A stretch of 11,586 nt of DNA, from positions 1-11,586 of the forward strand of contig CALFXW010000008.1 in assembly GCA_937957805.1 (NCBI GenBank). The letters are read 5' to 3'. The stretch comes from an uncultured Sphingopyxis sp. (GTDB lineage Bacteria; Pseudomonadota; Alphaproteobacteria; Sphingomonadales; Sphingomonadaceae). The notes below the pieces were generated by a model. The model was not told where the DNA came from. It ran no database searches and saw nothing but the letters and a program-made list of their open reading frames with translations. The position numbers and the translations under genes were made by a program. Shown one piece after another: positions 6,452 to 11,586 of this stretch (positions are counted from its first letter, which is position 1; each line of letters begins with the position of its first letter).

Positions 6452-7401
6452 TCACGCTGACCCATGTGTACTGGCTCGCGGGGCTGTGCTTTGCCATCTA
6501 TGCGGTGCTGACGCTGTGCGATACCGCGCAAAAACGCCGCTGGTCGAGCGGTGCCTTTTGGGCGCTGCTCGCGCTGTCGATGCTGGCGGGCGATTATCTG
6601 GGGGATGTCGGCAATGGCTTGCTCGTCGTCGCCTTGGTCGCCATCGCCGGTTTTGGCGGGCTGACGCGCGGCGAAAAATCGGCGGACGATGCCGCAGCCG
6701 AAACGGCTTTCCGTCAAGGGGAGGCGGCGCGCAATGGCAACCGCCTCTTCCTCCTCGCGCTCGTCATCCCGGCGACCGCGCTCATCGGTACATTTTTGTT
6801 CAAACGCATCCCCCATCTGGTTGACCCGGGACAGGTGACGTTGATTGCGCTCGCCGCCGGGGTGCTGGCCGCGCTGGCCATCGGCTATGTCTGGTTGCGC
6901 CCGCCACCGCTCGTCCCCTTGCAACAGGGGCGGCGGTTGATGGATGCGGTCGGCTGGGCCGCCGTATTGCCGCAAATGTTGGCGAGTTTGGGGGCGGTGT
7001 TCGCGCTGGCTGGCGTTGGCAATGCGGTTGGCAGCCTGCTTTCGATGGTCATCCCCGATGGCAGTCTGGTGGGCGCGGTGATTGCATATGGGGTGGGCAT
7101 GGCGCTCTTCACCATGGCGATGGGCAATGCCTTTGCCGCCTTTCCGGTGATGTTGAGCGCGGTCGCGCTCCCCATCCTTATCCACCAGCATCATGGCAAT
7201 CCGGCGATTGTCGCGGCGGTCGGGATGCTCGCGGGCTTTTGCGGCACTTTGATGACGCCGATGGCCGCCAATTTCAACATTGTGCCCGCCGCGCTGCTCG
7301 AACTGGATAATCGCAATGGCGTGGTGCGCGCGCAGATTGGCACCGCGCTGCCGCTGCTCGCCGTCAATATCGCGCTGATATACTGGCTGGCCTTTCCATG
7401 A
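6448..7401 (+). CDS. DUF979 inner-membrane protein, putative carrier subunit
   Basis: This 317-residue protein has about nine or ten predicted membrane segments: near 6-24, 36-50, 57-71, 100-118, 130-150, 170-190, 205-222, 226-245, 252-270 and 297-315. A charged loop lies at about 74-98. The signature CGTLMTPMAANFNIVPAALL (265-284) is characteristic of DUF979 and includes Pro, Asn and polar residues in a membrane context, a plausible substrate or ion site. GNAFAAFPVM at 226-235 is a second polar Gly/Asn motif. The ATG overlaps the DUF969 stop in an ATGA junction, and its own stop overlaps the DUF2891 start in the same way, so the three genes are translationally coupled. It most likely forms a complex with the DUF969 protein. 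Secondary transport is more likely than ABC transport, since no ATPase is encoded nearby. Confidence 0.87.
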   Translation: MITLTHVYWLAGLCFAIYAVLTLCDTAQKRRWSSGAFWALLALSMLAGDYLGDVGNGLLVVALVAIAGFGGLTRGEKSADDAAAETAFRQGEAARNGNRLFLLALVIPATALIGTFLFKRIPHLVDPGQVTLIALAAGVLAALAIGYVWLRPPPLVPLQQGRRLMDAVGWAAVLPQMLASLGAVFALAGVGNAVGSLLSMVIPDGSLVGAVIAYGVGMALFTMAMGNAFAAFPVMLSAVALPILIHQHHGNPAIVAAVGMLAGFCGTLMTPMAANFNIVPAALLELDNRNGVVRAQIGTALPLLAVNIALIYWLAFP

Positions 7402-8411
7402 TGCTCGATGAAAATATCGCGCGTCGGTTCATGGCACTCACCCTCAGCCATATTGGCCGGCCCTACCCGTTTAAGATGGATTTTGTCTGGGAAAGTGATG
7501 GTGACGCCCGCCCCCCTGCGGCGCACCATCCGATTTTTCATGGCAGTTTTGACTGGCACAGCTGCGTCCATGGCTGGTGGCAATTGCTGCGCTTGGCGCG
7601 CGCATTTCCGGCGACGGCAGAGGCGCAGCAGGTGCGCGAACGCGCCGATGTCGCCTTTGTGCCCGAAAAAGTCGCGGGCGAAATCGCTTACTTCGCGCGA
7701 ACCTATGGCGGGGGGGCATCGCGCCCCTATGGCTGGGCGTGGCTGCTGAAATTACACGGGGAGGGTGCGCGCGCCGATGCCGAACTGGGGGTCGGCTGGG
7801 GCGTGGCGCTCGAACCGCTGGCGCGCGATCTCGCCGGGCGATTGGCCGCCTATTTCCAGAAAATGACCTATCCCATCCGCGTTGGCACCCATTTCAACAG
7901 CAGCTTTGCGATGCGCCATGCGCACCAATGGGCGCTGGATCATGACCCCGATTTTGCCGAACAAATTGGGCGGCGCGCGCGCGACTGGTTCGGCGGGGAT
8001 GTTGATGCACAAGCATGGGAACCGGGGGGGGATGAGTTTTTATCCTCCACCCTGACGGAGGCTTTGTTGATGCGCCGCATCCTGTCGCCCCAAATATTTG
8101 CCGCGTGGTTTGACGCATTTTTGCCGCGCGCCGCACAATGCCAGCCCGCAACCTTGTTTACCCCCGCGCATGTGTCCGACCGCAGCGATGGCAAGATTGC
8201 GCATCTCGACGGGCTGAACCTGTCGCGGGCATGGGCTTGGCGCACGATTGCGTGCGGCCTGCCCGCCGACCATGGGGTGCAGCCGGTCGCTGCCGCTGCC
8301 GCCGACCGCCACCTTGCCGCCGCATTGCCGCATGTGGCGGGGGATTATATGGGCGAACATTGGCTGGCGAGCTTTGCGCTCCTCGCGCTCGACCCAGCGG
8401 AACATGGCTAG
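7398..8411 (+). CDS. DUF2891 protein, function unknown
   Basis: This 337-residue soluble protein (336 if the second ATG at 7401 is used) has no signal peptide or membrane segment. The family hallmark HPIFHGSFDWHSCVHGWW lies at 44-61. Later conserved-looking blocks are YGWAWLLKL 111-119, RVGTHFNSSFAM 161-172, EPGGDEFLSSTLTEALLM 208-225, HLDGLNLSRAWAW 269-281 and GDYMGEHWLASFALLAL 315-331. The regular spacing of aromatic- and acid-rich helices suggests an alpha/alpha-toroid fold as in many glycosidases and epimerases; that is inference. Clusters of His, Asp and Glu (H44, D52, H54, H58, E208, D212, E213, D271, H321) look like an active-site rim. The gene is the last of the operon, coupled to DUF979 by a 4-bp overlap, so it probably serves the same substrate route. 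A 6-bp hairpin (8421-8426/8432-8437) follows but has no T-tract. Confidence 0.85.
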   Translation: MMLDENIARRFMALTLSHIGRPYPFKMDFVWESDGDARPPAAHHPIFHGSFDWHSCVHGWWQLLRLARAFPATAEAQQVRERADVAFVPEKVAGEIAYFARTYGGGASRPYGWAWLLKLHGEGARADAELGVGWGVALEPLARDLAGRLAAYFQKMTYPIRVGTHFNSSFAMRHAHQWALDHDPDFAEQIGRRARDWFGGDVDAQAWEPGGDEFLSSTLTEALLMRRILSPQIFAAWFDAFLPRAAQCQPATLFTPAHVSDRSDGKIAHLDGLNLSRAWAWRTIACGLPADHGVQPVAAAAADRHLAAALPHVAGDYMGEHWLASFALLALDPAEHG

Positions 8412-8485
8412 GTTGCGGATGGGATGATCCACATCCCCACAAAAGCAGGAATCCATCTTCAATATCGCGCTGTAGTTAGTTTCAC
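8412..8485. other. Start of the repeat-rich intergenic region
   Basis: The 625-bp stretch from 8412 to 9036 holds no credible gene. This first portion contains only the weak hairpin GGGATG 8421-8426 / CATCCC 8432-8437 after the DUF2891 stop. The rest of the stretch is listed element by element below. Confidence 0.5.
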
Positions 8486-8509
8486 GCAGAGGCGCAGAGG
8501 CGCAGAGAG
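8486..8509. repeat. Three tandem 8-bp units (GCAGAGGC)
   Basis: GCAGAGGC occurs at 8486-8493 and 8494-8501, followed by GCAGAGAG at 8502-8509. The context TTCACGCAGAGGCGCAGAGG is a motif I recall seeing in intergenic DNA of many unrelated bacteria, without known function. Confidence 0.75.
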
Positions 8510-8520
8510 CCATCCCCCCT

Positions 8521-8532
8521 CCCGCATGCGGG
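8521..8532. repeat. 12-bp perfect palindrome
   Basis: CCCGCATGCGGG is self-complementary over its full length and is flanked by C-rich and G-rich sequence that would extend the stem imperfectly. It is probably part of a degenerate REP-like element. Confidence 0.5.
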
Positions 8533-8562
8533 CGGGGTAAGGCGGTGGGCTGTTTCCTTTAC

Positions 8563-8600
8563 TGGATTGCCGCGTCGCCTCTGGCTCCTCGCAATGACGG
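8563..8600. repeat. REP-like element 1
   Basis: It begins TGGATTGC and ends GCAATGACGG; ATTGC (8566-8570) can pair with GCAAT (8591-8595) around a long loop. It shares its outer parts (TGGATT at the left, AATGACGG at the right) with the element at 8635-8662, which points to one repeat family with variable centres. Confidence 0.55.
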
Positions 8601-8634
8601 TGCCCCATGCGCAGCATCTTGGCGCGAAAATATC

Positions 8635-8662
8635 TGGATTCCGGCCTTCGCCGGAATGACGG
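8635..8662. repeat. REP-like element 2
   Basis: TGGATTCCGGC and GCCGGAATGACGG frame a 4-nt CTTC loop. The stem ATTCCGGC (8638-8645) with GCCGGAAT (8650-8657) is a perfect 8 bp. This layout is a common dispersed palindrome in proteobacterial genomes; copy number here cannot be judged from one window. Confidence 0.65.
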
Positions 8663-8671
8663 GGGCTATGG

Positions 8672-8772
8672 AGGAGGAGTCTTAACTGTGCTCCTGCGAA
8701 AGCAGGAGGAGTCTCAACTGTGCTCCTGCGAAAGCAGGAGGAGTCTTAACTGTGCTCCTGCGAAAGCAGGAG
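8672..8772. repeat. Tandem 32-bp repeat, about 3.2 copies, each with a GAAA-capped stem-loop
   Basis: Full units start at 8688 and 8720, with a partial unit at 8752-8772 and a half unit at 8672-8687. They repeat with an exact 32-bp period and one T/C difference (8683 T, 8715 C, 8747 T). Each unit contains CTCCTGC-GAAA-GCAGGAG, a perfect 7-bp stem closed by a GNRA-type tetraloop if transcribed as the plus strand. The near identity of copies suggests recent duplication. There is no spacer between units, so it is not a CRISPR array. Confidence 0.9.
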
Positions 8773-8826
8773 CCTAGCGCGATAAAGCAGGATGTTTTGC
8801 GCCTAGGCCCCTGCCTGTGCAGGGGC
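8773..8826. repeat. Compound palindrome next to the tandem repeat
   Basis: CCTAGCGC (8773-8780) pairs with GCGCCTAGG (8799-8807, one bulged C) around an 18-nt loop. It directly abuts a second hairpin, GCCCCTGC (8807-8814) and GCAGGGGC (8819-8826) with a CTGT loop. The arms resemble the CTCCTGC/GCAGGAG arms of the neighbouring tandem units, so this may be a diverged relative. Confidence 0.6.
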
Positions 8827-8853
8827 ACACAGGTTTTAGGCCCTGAAATCAAC

Positions 8854-8873
8854 ATATTGCATTGCAGCAATAT
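8854..8873. repeat. Short inverted repeat
   Basis: ATATTGC (8854-8860) and GCAATAT (8867-8873) form a perfect 7-bp stem with a 6-nt loop, just past the T-tract side of the terminator that follows. No role is assigned. Confidence 0.45.
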
Positions 8874-8883
8874 CGTGATGGGC

Positions 8884-8916
8884 AAAAAAAGGGGCCGCCG
8901 GTTAGGGCGGCCCTTT
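8884..8916 (-). terminator. Intrinsic terminator of the lptB-rpoN-cyclophilin transcript
   Basis: On the minus strand a GC-rich stem is followed at once by seven T residues (8890-8884). The stem pairs 8892-8899 with 8906-8913 (8 bp), extended by a G-U and two A-T pairs, with a 6-nt loop. This is the canonical form, about 120 bp downstream of the cyclophilin stop. No gene lies between. Confidence 0.85.
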
Positions 8917-8930
8917 GAGGGAGGTTTGGG

Positions 8931-8956
8931 AGAGAGTGCCTCGAAAGGCACGCTCT
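8931..8956 (-). terminator. Secondary hairpin ahead of the main terminator
   Basis: AGAGAGTGCCT (8931-8941) pairs with AGGCACGCTCT (8946-8956), with one A-G mismatch and a 4-nt loop. It lies between the cyclophilin stop and the terminator at 8884-8916 and has no T-tract of its own. It probably protects the mRNA 3' end or acts together with the main terminator. Another 7-bp hairpin, GATTGCA 9004-9010 / TGCAATC 9016-9022, lies closer to the stop codon. Confidence 0.4.
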
Positions 8957-9036
8957 AAATGCCGTCATCCCATCCATTGTGCAACTGCGAAAGAAACAAT
9001 GATGATTGCAGTTTTTGCAATCGTTCTCTGCCAGGC

Positions 9037-9780
9037 TCAACCGCCATTTGTTGCCGGAGCGGGCGGGGCAACCGGCGGGGTGGCCGCAGGCGTTTCGGCT
9101 GGCGGGGGTGCGGCGCTGCGCCGCGCGGTCAATATCCGCACCGGTGCGGCGATCATCTGACCGCGCATGACACCCGGCCCGGCATTGGGGTCGGTCGGCT
9201 GGCTCAAAATCGCGCGCACCACGTCCATCCCGCCTGCGACATGGCCGAAAACCGCAAAACCATCGCTATCGCCGCCGCTGCCTGCGGGTTGTGCGTCGAG
9301 GCTGGGCAACCCGCCCAATATGATGAAAAAATCACCCTGTGCGCTGCCCGGCGCGGCGCGGGCAAAGCTGATTGCACCATCTGTGTGGGATAGGCCGGTG
9401 CGGCTGGTCGGTTCATGCGCAATGGGTGGGTAGGAAAGGCGCGGATTGCCGCTTGGCCCGCCCTGAATCAGGCCATATCCGCGCCCCATGTCGAGCGCGC
9501 GATAGAAATTAATCCCGTCAAAGCGCCGTCCATCAACATAACGCAGGAAATTGGCAGCGGAAATCGGCGCACGCTCCACTTCGAGCGCGAGGATGATGTT
9601 ACCCAGCGCGGTGGTCAGCGTCACATATTGCAGCCGATATTGCGGAGCGGCGGGCGCGGCGGGCGCGGCGGGTGCAACGGGGGGCGCGGGCGGCGTTGCA
9701 GGTGCACTATCCTGTGCCATCGCGCCGCTTGCCATCACCCATGCTATGGCGGGCATTGCCCATTTCATCCCCAAGTGCAT
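9037..9780 (-). CDS. Periplasmic cyclophilin-type peptidyl-prolyl cis-trans isomerase
   Basis: From ATG 9780 this gives 247 residues. That start has AGGAG (9792-9788) 7 nt upstream, overlapping the rpoN stop codon, and yields a plausible signal peptide with cleavage after AMA at residue 22. The reading frame is open further upstream, but that part overlaps rpoN. A Pro/Ala linker (about 26-46) precedes the cyclophilin domain: ALGNIILALEVERAP at 58-72, RFDGINFYR at 86-94, LIQGG at 105-109, DGAISFARA at 134-142, DFFI at 150-153 and DGFAVFGHVAGGMDVV at 173-188. The catalytic Arg (R94, equivalent to R55 of human CypA) is kept, but the usual QFF is DFF and there is an insertion between the Arg and the conserved Gln, as in divergent bacterial cyclophilins. 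A Pro/Ala-rich tail (from about 222) ends the protein. It likely helps fold envelope proteins. Confidence 0.9.
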   Translation of the reverse strand: MHLGMKWAMPAIAWVMASGAMAQDSAPATPPAPPVAPAAPAAPAAPQYRLQYVTLTTALGNIILALEVERAPISAANFLRYVDGRRFDGINFYRALDMGRGYGLIQGGPSGNPRLSYPPIAHEPTSRTGLSHTDGAISFARAAPGSAQGDFFIILGGLPSLDAQPAGSGGDSDGFAVFGHVAGGMDVVRAILSQPTDPNAGPGVMRGQMIAAPVRILTARRSAAPPPAETPAATPPVAPPAPATNGG

Positions 9781-9790
9781 ATCCAAACTC

Positions 9791-11257
9791 CTATCCCGAA
9801 ATGGCGCGCGCGCGGCGGCGCTGCACGCTCGACCCAATGCCCATCGCCTCGCGATATTTGGCAACGGTGCGTCGCGCAATGTCGCAGCCCTGTTTTTGCA
9901 ATAGTTCGACCAAAGTGTCGTCGGACAATATCGCATCGGCGGCTTCGCCGTCGATCAGCGTCTTTATCCGCGCCTTGACCGCTTCGGCGGACATTCCATC
10001 GGCGCTGTCGGCGGCGGCGATGCCGCTCGAAAAGAAATATTTCAGTTCAAAAGTGCCGCGTGCGCAGTGGAGATATTTGTTCGACGTCGCGCGGCTGACC
10101 GTCGATTCGTGGACGCCGATGGTTTCGGCCACCTGGCGCAGCGTCAGCGGGATGAGCGCCGCCACCCCATGGGTGAAAAATCCGCTCTGGATCCGCACCA
10201 CTTCTTCGCCGACGCGCAGAATCGTCTGTTGTCGTTGGTCGAGCGCGCGCATCAGCCAATTGGCATTGGCGAGCGCGTCCGAAAGCCAGCTTTTGGCGAC
10301 TGCATCGCGCTTGCCGCCCGCGCGGATGTTGCGCGACAATTCGGCATGATAGCGCCGGTTGACGAGCAGGCGGGGCAAAGTCGCGCCGTTAATCTCTATC
10401 GTCCAGCCATCCGCGCTTTCGCGCACGAACAGGTCGGGGACAATCGGCGGCGCATCATTGCGGGCAAAGCGATGCCCCGGTTTCGGGTCATATCCGCGCA
10501 ATTCGCGGATCATGTCGGCCATATCCTCTGCATCCGCATCACATATGCGGCGCAATTGGTTGATTTGCCCACGCGCCAGCAGGTCGAGATTGTCGATCAG
10601 CCGCGCCATCATCGGGTCGTATCGGTCGGCCTCGCGCGCCTGCAACGCGATACATTCGGCTAGGTCGCGGGCACCCACTCCCGTCGGGTCAAAACGCTGC
10701 ACGGCAGCCAACGCATGCTCCATTTCAGCGCGCGCCACGCCAAGGCGCAGCGCCATTTCCCCCAGATCTTCGGTCAGATAGCCCGCATCATCCAGCGCTT
10801 CGATAAGGTGGATGGCCAGCATATGCTCGGTGCCCGACAGGCTTTCGCCCGCTTGGGCTATTAGATGTTCGATCAGCGTTGCGCCCGCCGCACCGAATAA
10901 ATCCATGTCCGGTGCTTCACCCGAACCGCTACCGCTCCCGGCAACATCGGACCAGTTGGCGTCGGCCCCTGTGTCATGGTGGAAAGTTTCCGCCGACAAA
11001 TCGACGTCCAGATTGCCCGACGCCTCCACCCCGTCGCGCAACATCCGGTCGGTGCCCTGCGCGCTGTCATCGCGCGGCGCCATGGCAATTTCGCGCCCCT
11101 CATCCCCCTGTAATAGCGGGTTTTTCGCCACTTCCTCTGCCACGACGGCTTCAAGTTCGAGGTTGGATAGGGTGAGCAGCCGCACCGCCATTTGCAACTG
11201 CGGCGTCATCACCAGGCTTTGGCTTTGCCGGAGGTCGAGGCGGGGAGTGAGCGCCAT
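9791..11257 (-). CDS. rpoN: RNA polymerase sigma-54 factor
   Basis: This 488-residue protein is of normal length for RpoN. Region I opens with LRQSQSLVMTPQLQMAVRLL (9-28), the Gln/Leu-rich part that contacts activators and the -12 promoter element. An acidic, low-complexity region II spans about 51-120 (DVDLSAE, GSGSGSGEAPD). The core-binding region follows, with RFDPTGVGARDLAECIALQ at 188-206. The helix-turn-helix lies near 373-392 (LRQVAETIGVHESTVSRATS) and is followed by NKYLHCARGTFELKYFF. The RpoN box ARRTVAKYRE is intact at 461-470 and reads the -24 element. Sigma-54 directs transcription that needs ATP-driven enhancer-binding proteins, commonly for nitrogen use, motility and envelope functions. 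It lies 17 bp after lptB and 10 bp before the cyclophilin gene. No strong Shine-Dalgarno sequence precedes ATG 11257, consistent with coupling to lptB. Confidence 0.98.
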   Translation of the reverse strand: MALTPRLDLRQSQSLVMTPQLQMAVRLLTLSNLELEAVVAEEVAKNPLLQGDEGREIAMAPRDDSAQGTDRMLRDGVEASGNLDVDLSAETFHHDTGADANWSDVAGSGSGSGEAPDMDLFGAAGATLIEHLIAQAGESLSGTEHMLAIHLIEALDDAGYLTEDLGEMALRLGVARAEMEHALAAVQRFDPTGVGARDLAECIALQAREADRYDPMMARLIDNLDLLARGQINQLRRICDADAEDMADMIRELRGYDPKPGHRFARNDAPPIVPDLFVRESADGWTIEINGATLPRLLVNRRYHAELSRNIRAGGKRDAVAKSWLSDALANANWLMRALDQRQQTILRVGEEVVRIQSGFFTHGVAALIPLTLRQVAETIGVHESTVSRATSNKYLHCARGTFELKYFFSSGIAAADSADGMSAEAVKARIKTLIDGEAADAILSDDTLVELLQKQGCDIARRTVAKYREAMGIGSSVQRRRARAISG

Positions 11258-11274
11258 GGTTCAGGGCGCTTTGG

Positions 11275-11586
11275 CTAAAGCGAAAAGCCTTCGCCAAGGT
11301 AAAGTCGCCGCACTTCGGGGTCGGCAACCAGTTCGGCCGGGCTGCCCGAAAACAGCACGCGCCCGCCGTAAATAATGCAGGCCCTGTCCACAATGTCGAG
11401 CGTTTCGCGCACATTATGGTCGGTGATGAGGACGCCGATTCCGCGCGTCTTGAGATCCTTCACCAGATCGCGAATGTCGTTGATCGAGATGGGATCGATC
11501 CCGGCAAAGGGTTCGTCGAGCAGGATGATCGAAGGGTTCGCCGCCAGCGCCCGGGCGATTTCGCAGCGACGGCGTTCGCCGCCCGA
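11275..11586 (-). CDS. lptB: LPS export ABC transporter ATP-binding protein LptB, 3' part
   Basis: The last 103 residues are visible; the gene runs off the right edge of the window. The visible part begins exactly at the ABC signature SGGERRR, continues with Walker B IILLDEPFAGIDP (visible residues 20-32) and the switch histidine in ITDHNVRETL (His57). It ends YLGEGFSL, close to the C-terminus of E. coli LptB. The Walker A lysine lies outside. LptB dimers power the LptFG machine that extracts lipopolysaccharide from the inner membrane and passes it to LptC and LptA. lptB followed by rpoN is a widely conserved gene order in proteobacteria, which supports the call. The identification is firm even from the fragment, because the general ABC motifs, the specific C-terminus and the neighbour agree. 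Confidence 0.96.
   Translation of the reverse strand, partial: SGGERRRCEIARALAANPSIILLDEPFAGIDPISINDIRDLVKDLKTRGIGVLITDHNVRETLDIVDRACIIYGGRVLFSGSPAELVADPEVRRLYLGEGFSL

Noticed and set aside
8672..8772. CRISPR array
   Set aside because: Units are joined head to tail with exact 32-bp period and no spacers; no cas genes in the window.
8682..8951. Minus-strand frame of 89 codons across the tandem repeat and the terminator
   Set aside because: It translates repeat hairpins and the terminator stem; no ribosome-binding site or family match.
9001..9036. GATTGCA/TGCAATC hairpin as the main terminator of the cyclophilin transcript
   Set aside because: The T-run is in the loop on the plus strand and no T-tract follows on the minus strand; the site at 8884-8916 is far better.
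9037..9936. Longer cyclophilin starting at 9936
   Set aside because: The extra 52 residues overlap rpoN and would bury the signal peptide; the start at 9780 has a good Shine-Dalgarno sequence.

Overview
The window looks like a chromosomal segment of a GC-rich alphaproteobacterium, most likely a sphingomonad. The evidence is an lptB-rpoN order typical of proteobacteria, coding style rich in Ala/Gly/Asp, dense REP-like palindromes in intergenic DNA, and an ArdA-type accessory module with a stem-loop-rich leader of the kind I associate with alphaproteobacterial plasmids and islands. The genus cannot be fixed from the sequence alone.

Left part (1-1914), accessory in character. It holds the 3' part of a TetR-family regulator with a CecR/YbiH-like ligand domain (cut by the window edge), then about 400 bp without a gene whose second half is a string of stem-loops. 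Next come ardA (a DNA-mimic antirestriction protein) and a coupled 98-residue unknown protein whose C-terminus resembles a sliding-clamp-binding peptide, then a strong hairpin and an AT-rich stretch. A tRNA-Gly(CCC) gene on the minus strand (1915-1988) has its 3' end facing this module, the geometry expected if an element had integrated at the tRNA 3' end. No integrase or duplicated att site is visible.

Middle part (2109-8411), a tight four-gene plus-strand operon. It encodes a single-chain HyuA-HyuB type ATP-dependent 5-oxoprolinase (1216 residues), a DUF969 membrane protein, a DUF979 membrane protein and a DUF2891 soluble protein. The first gap is 23 bp with a strong Shine-Dalgarno sequence; the other two junctions are 4-bp ATGA overlaps. 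The simplest reading is that DUF969 and DUF979 form a carrier for 5-oxoproline or a related cyclic amide, the first protein opens the ring to glutamate, and DUF2891 does an unassigned step. This is the most interesting system in the window; the transport role and the DUF2891 role are inference.

Intergenic 8412-9036 is a mosaic of palindromic repeats, including three tandem 32-bp units each with a GAAA-capped stem-loop and two REP-like elements with shared ends. It ends in a well-formed intrinsic terminator for the minus-strand genes.

Right part (9037-11586, minus strand) reads lptB (partial) > rpoN > periplasmic cyclophilin, with gaps of 17 and 10 bp and a terminator after the cyclophilin. 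LptB powers lipopolysaccharide export and RpoN is sigma-54. The genes often found after rpoN (hpf, ptsN) are not here; a secreted prolyl isomerase takes that place.
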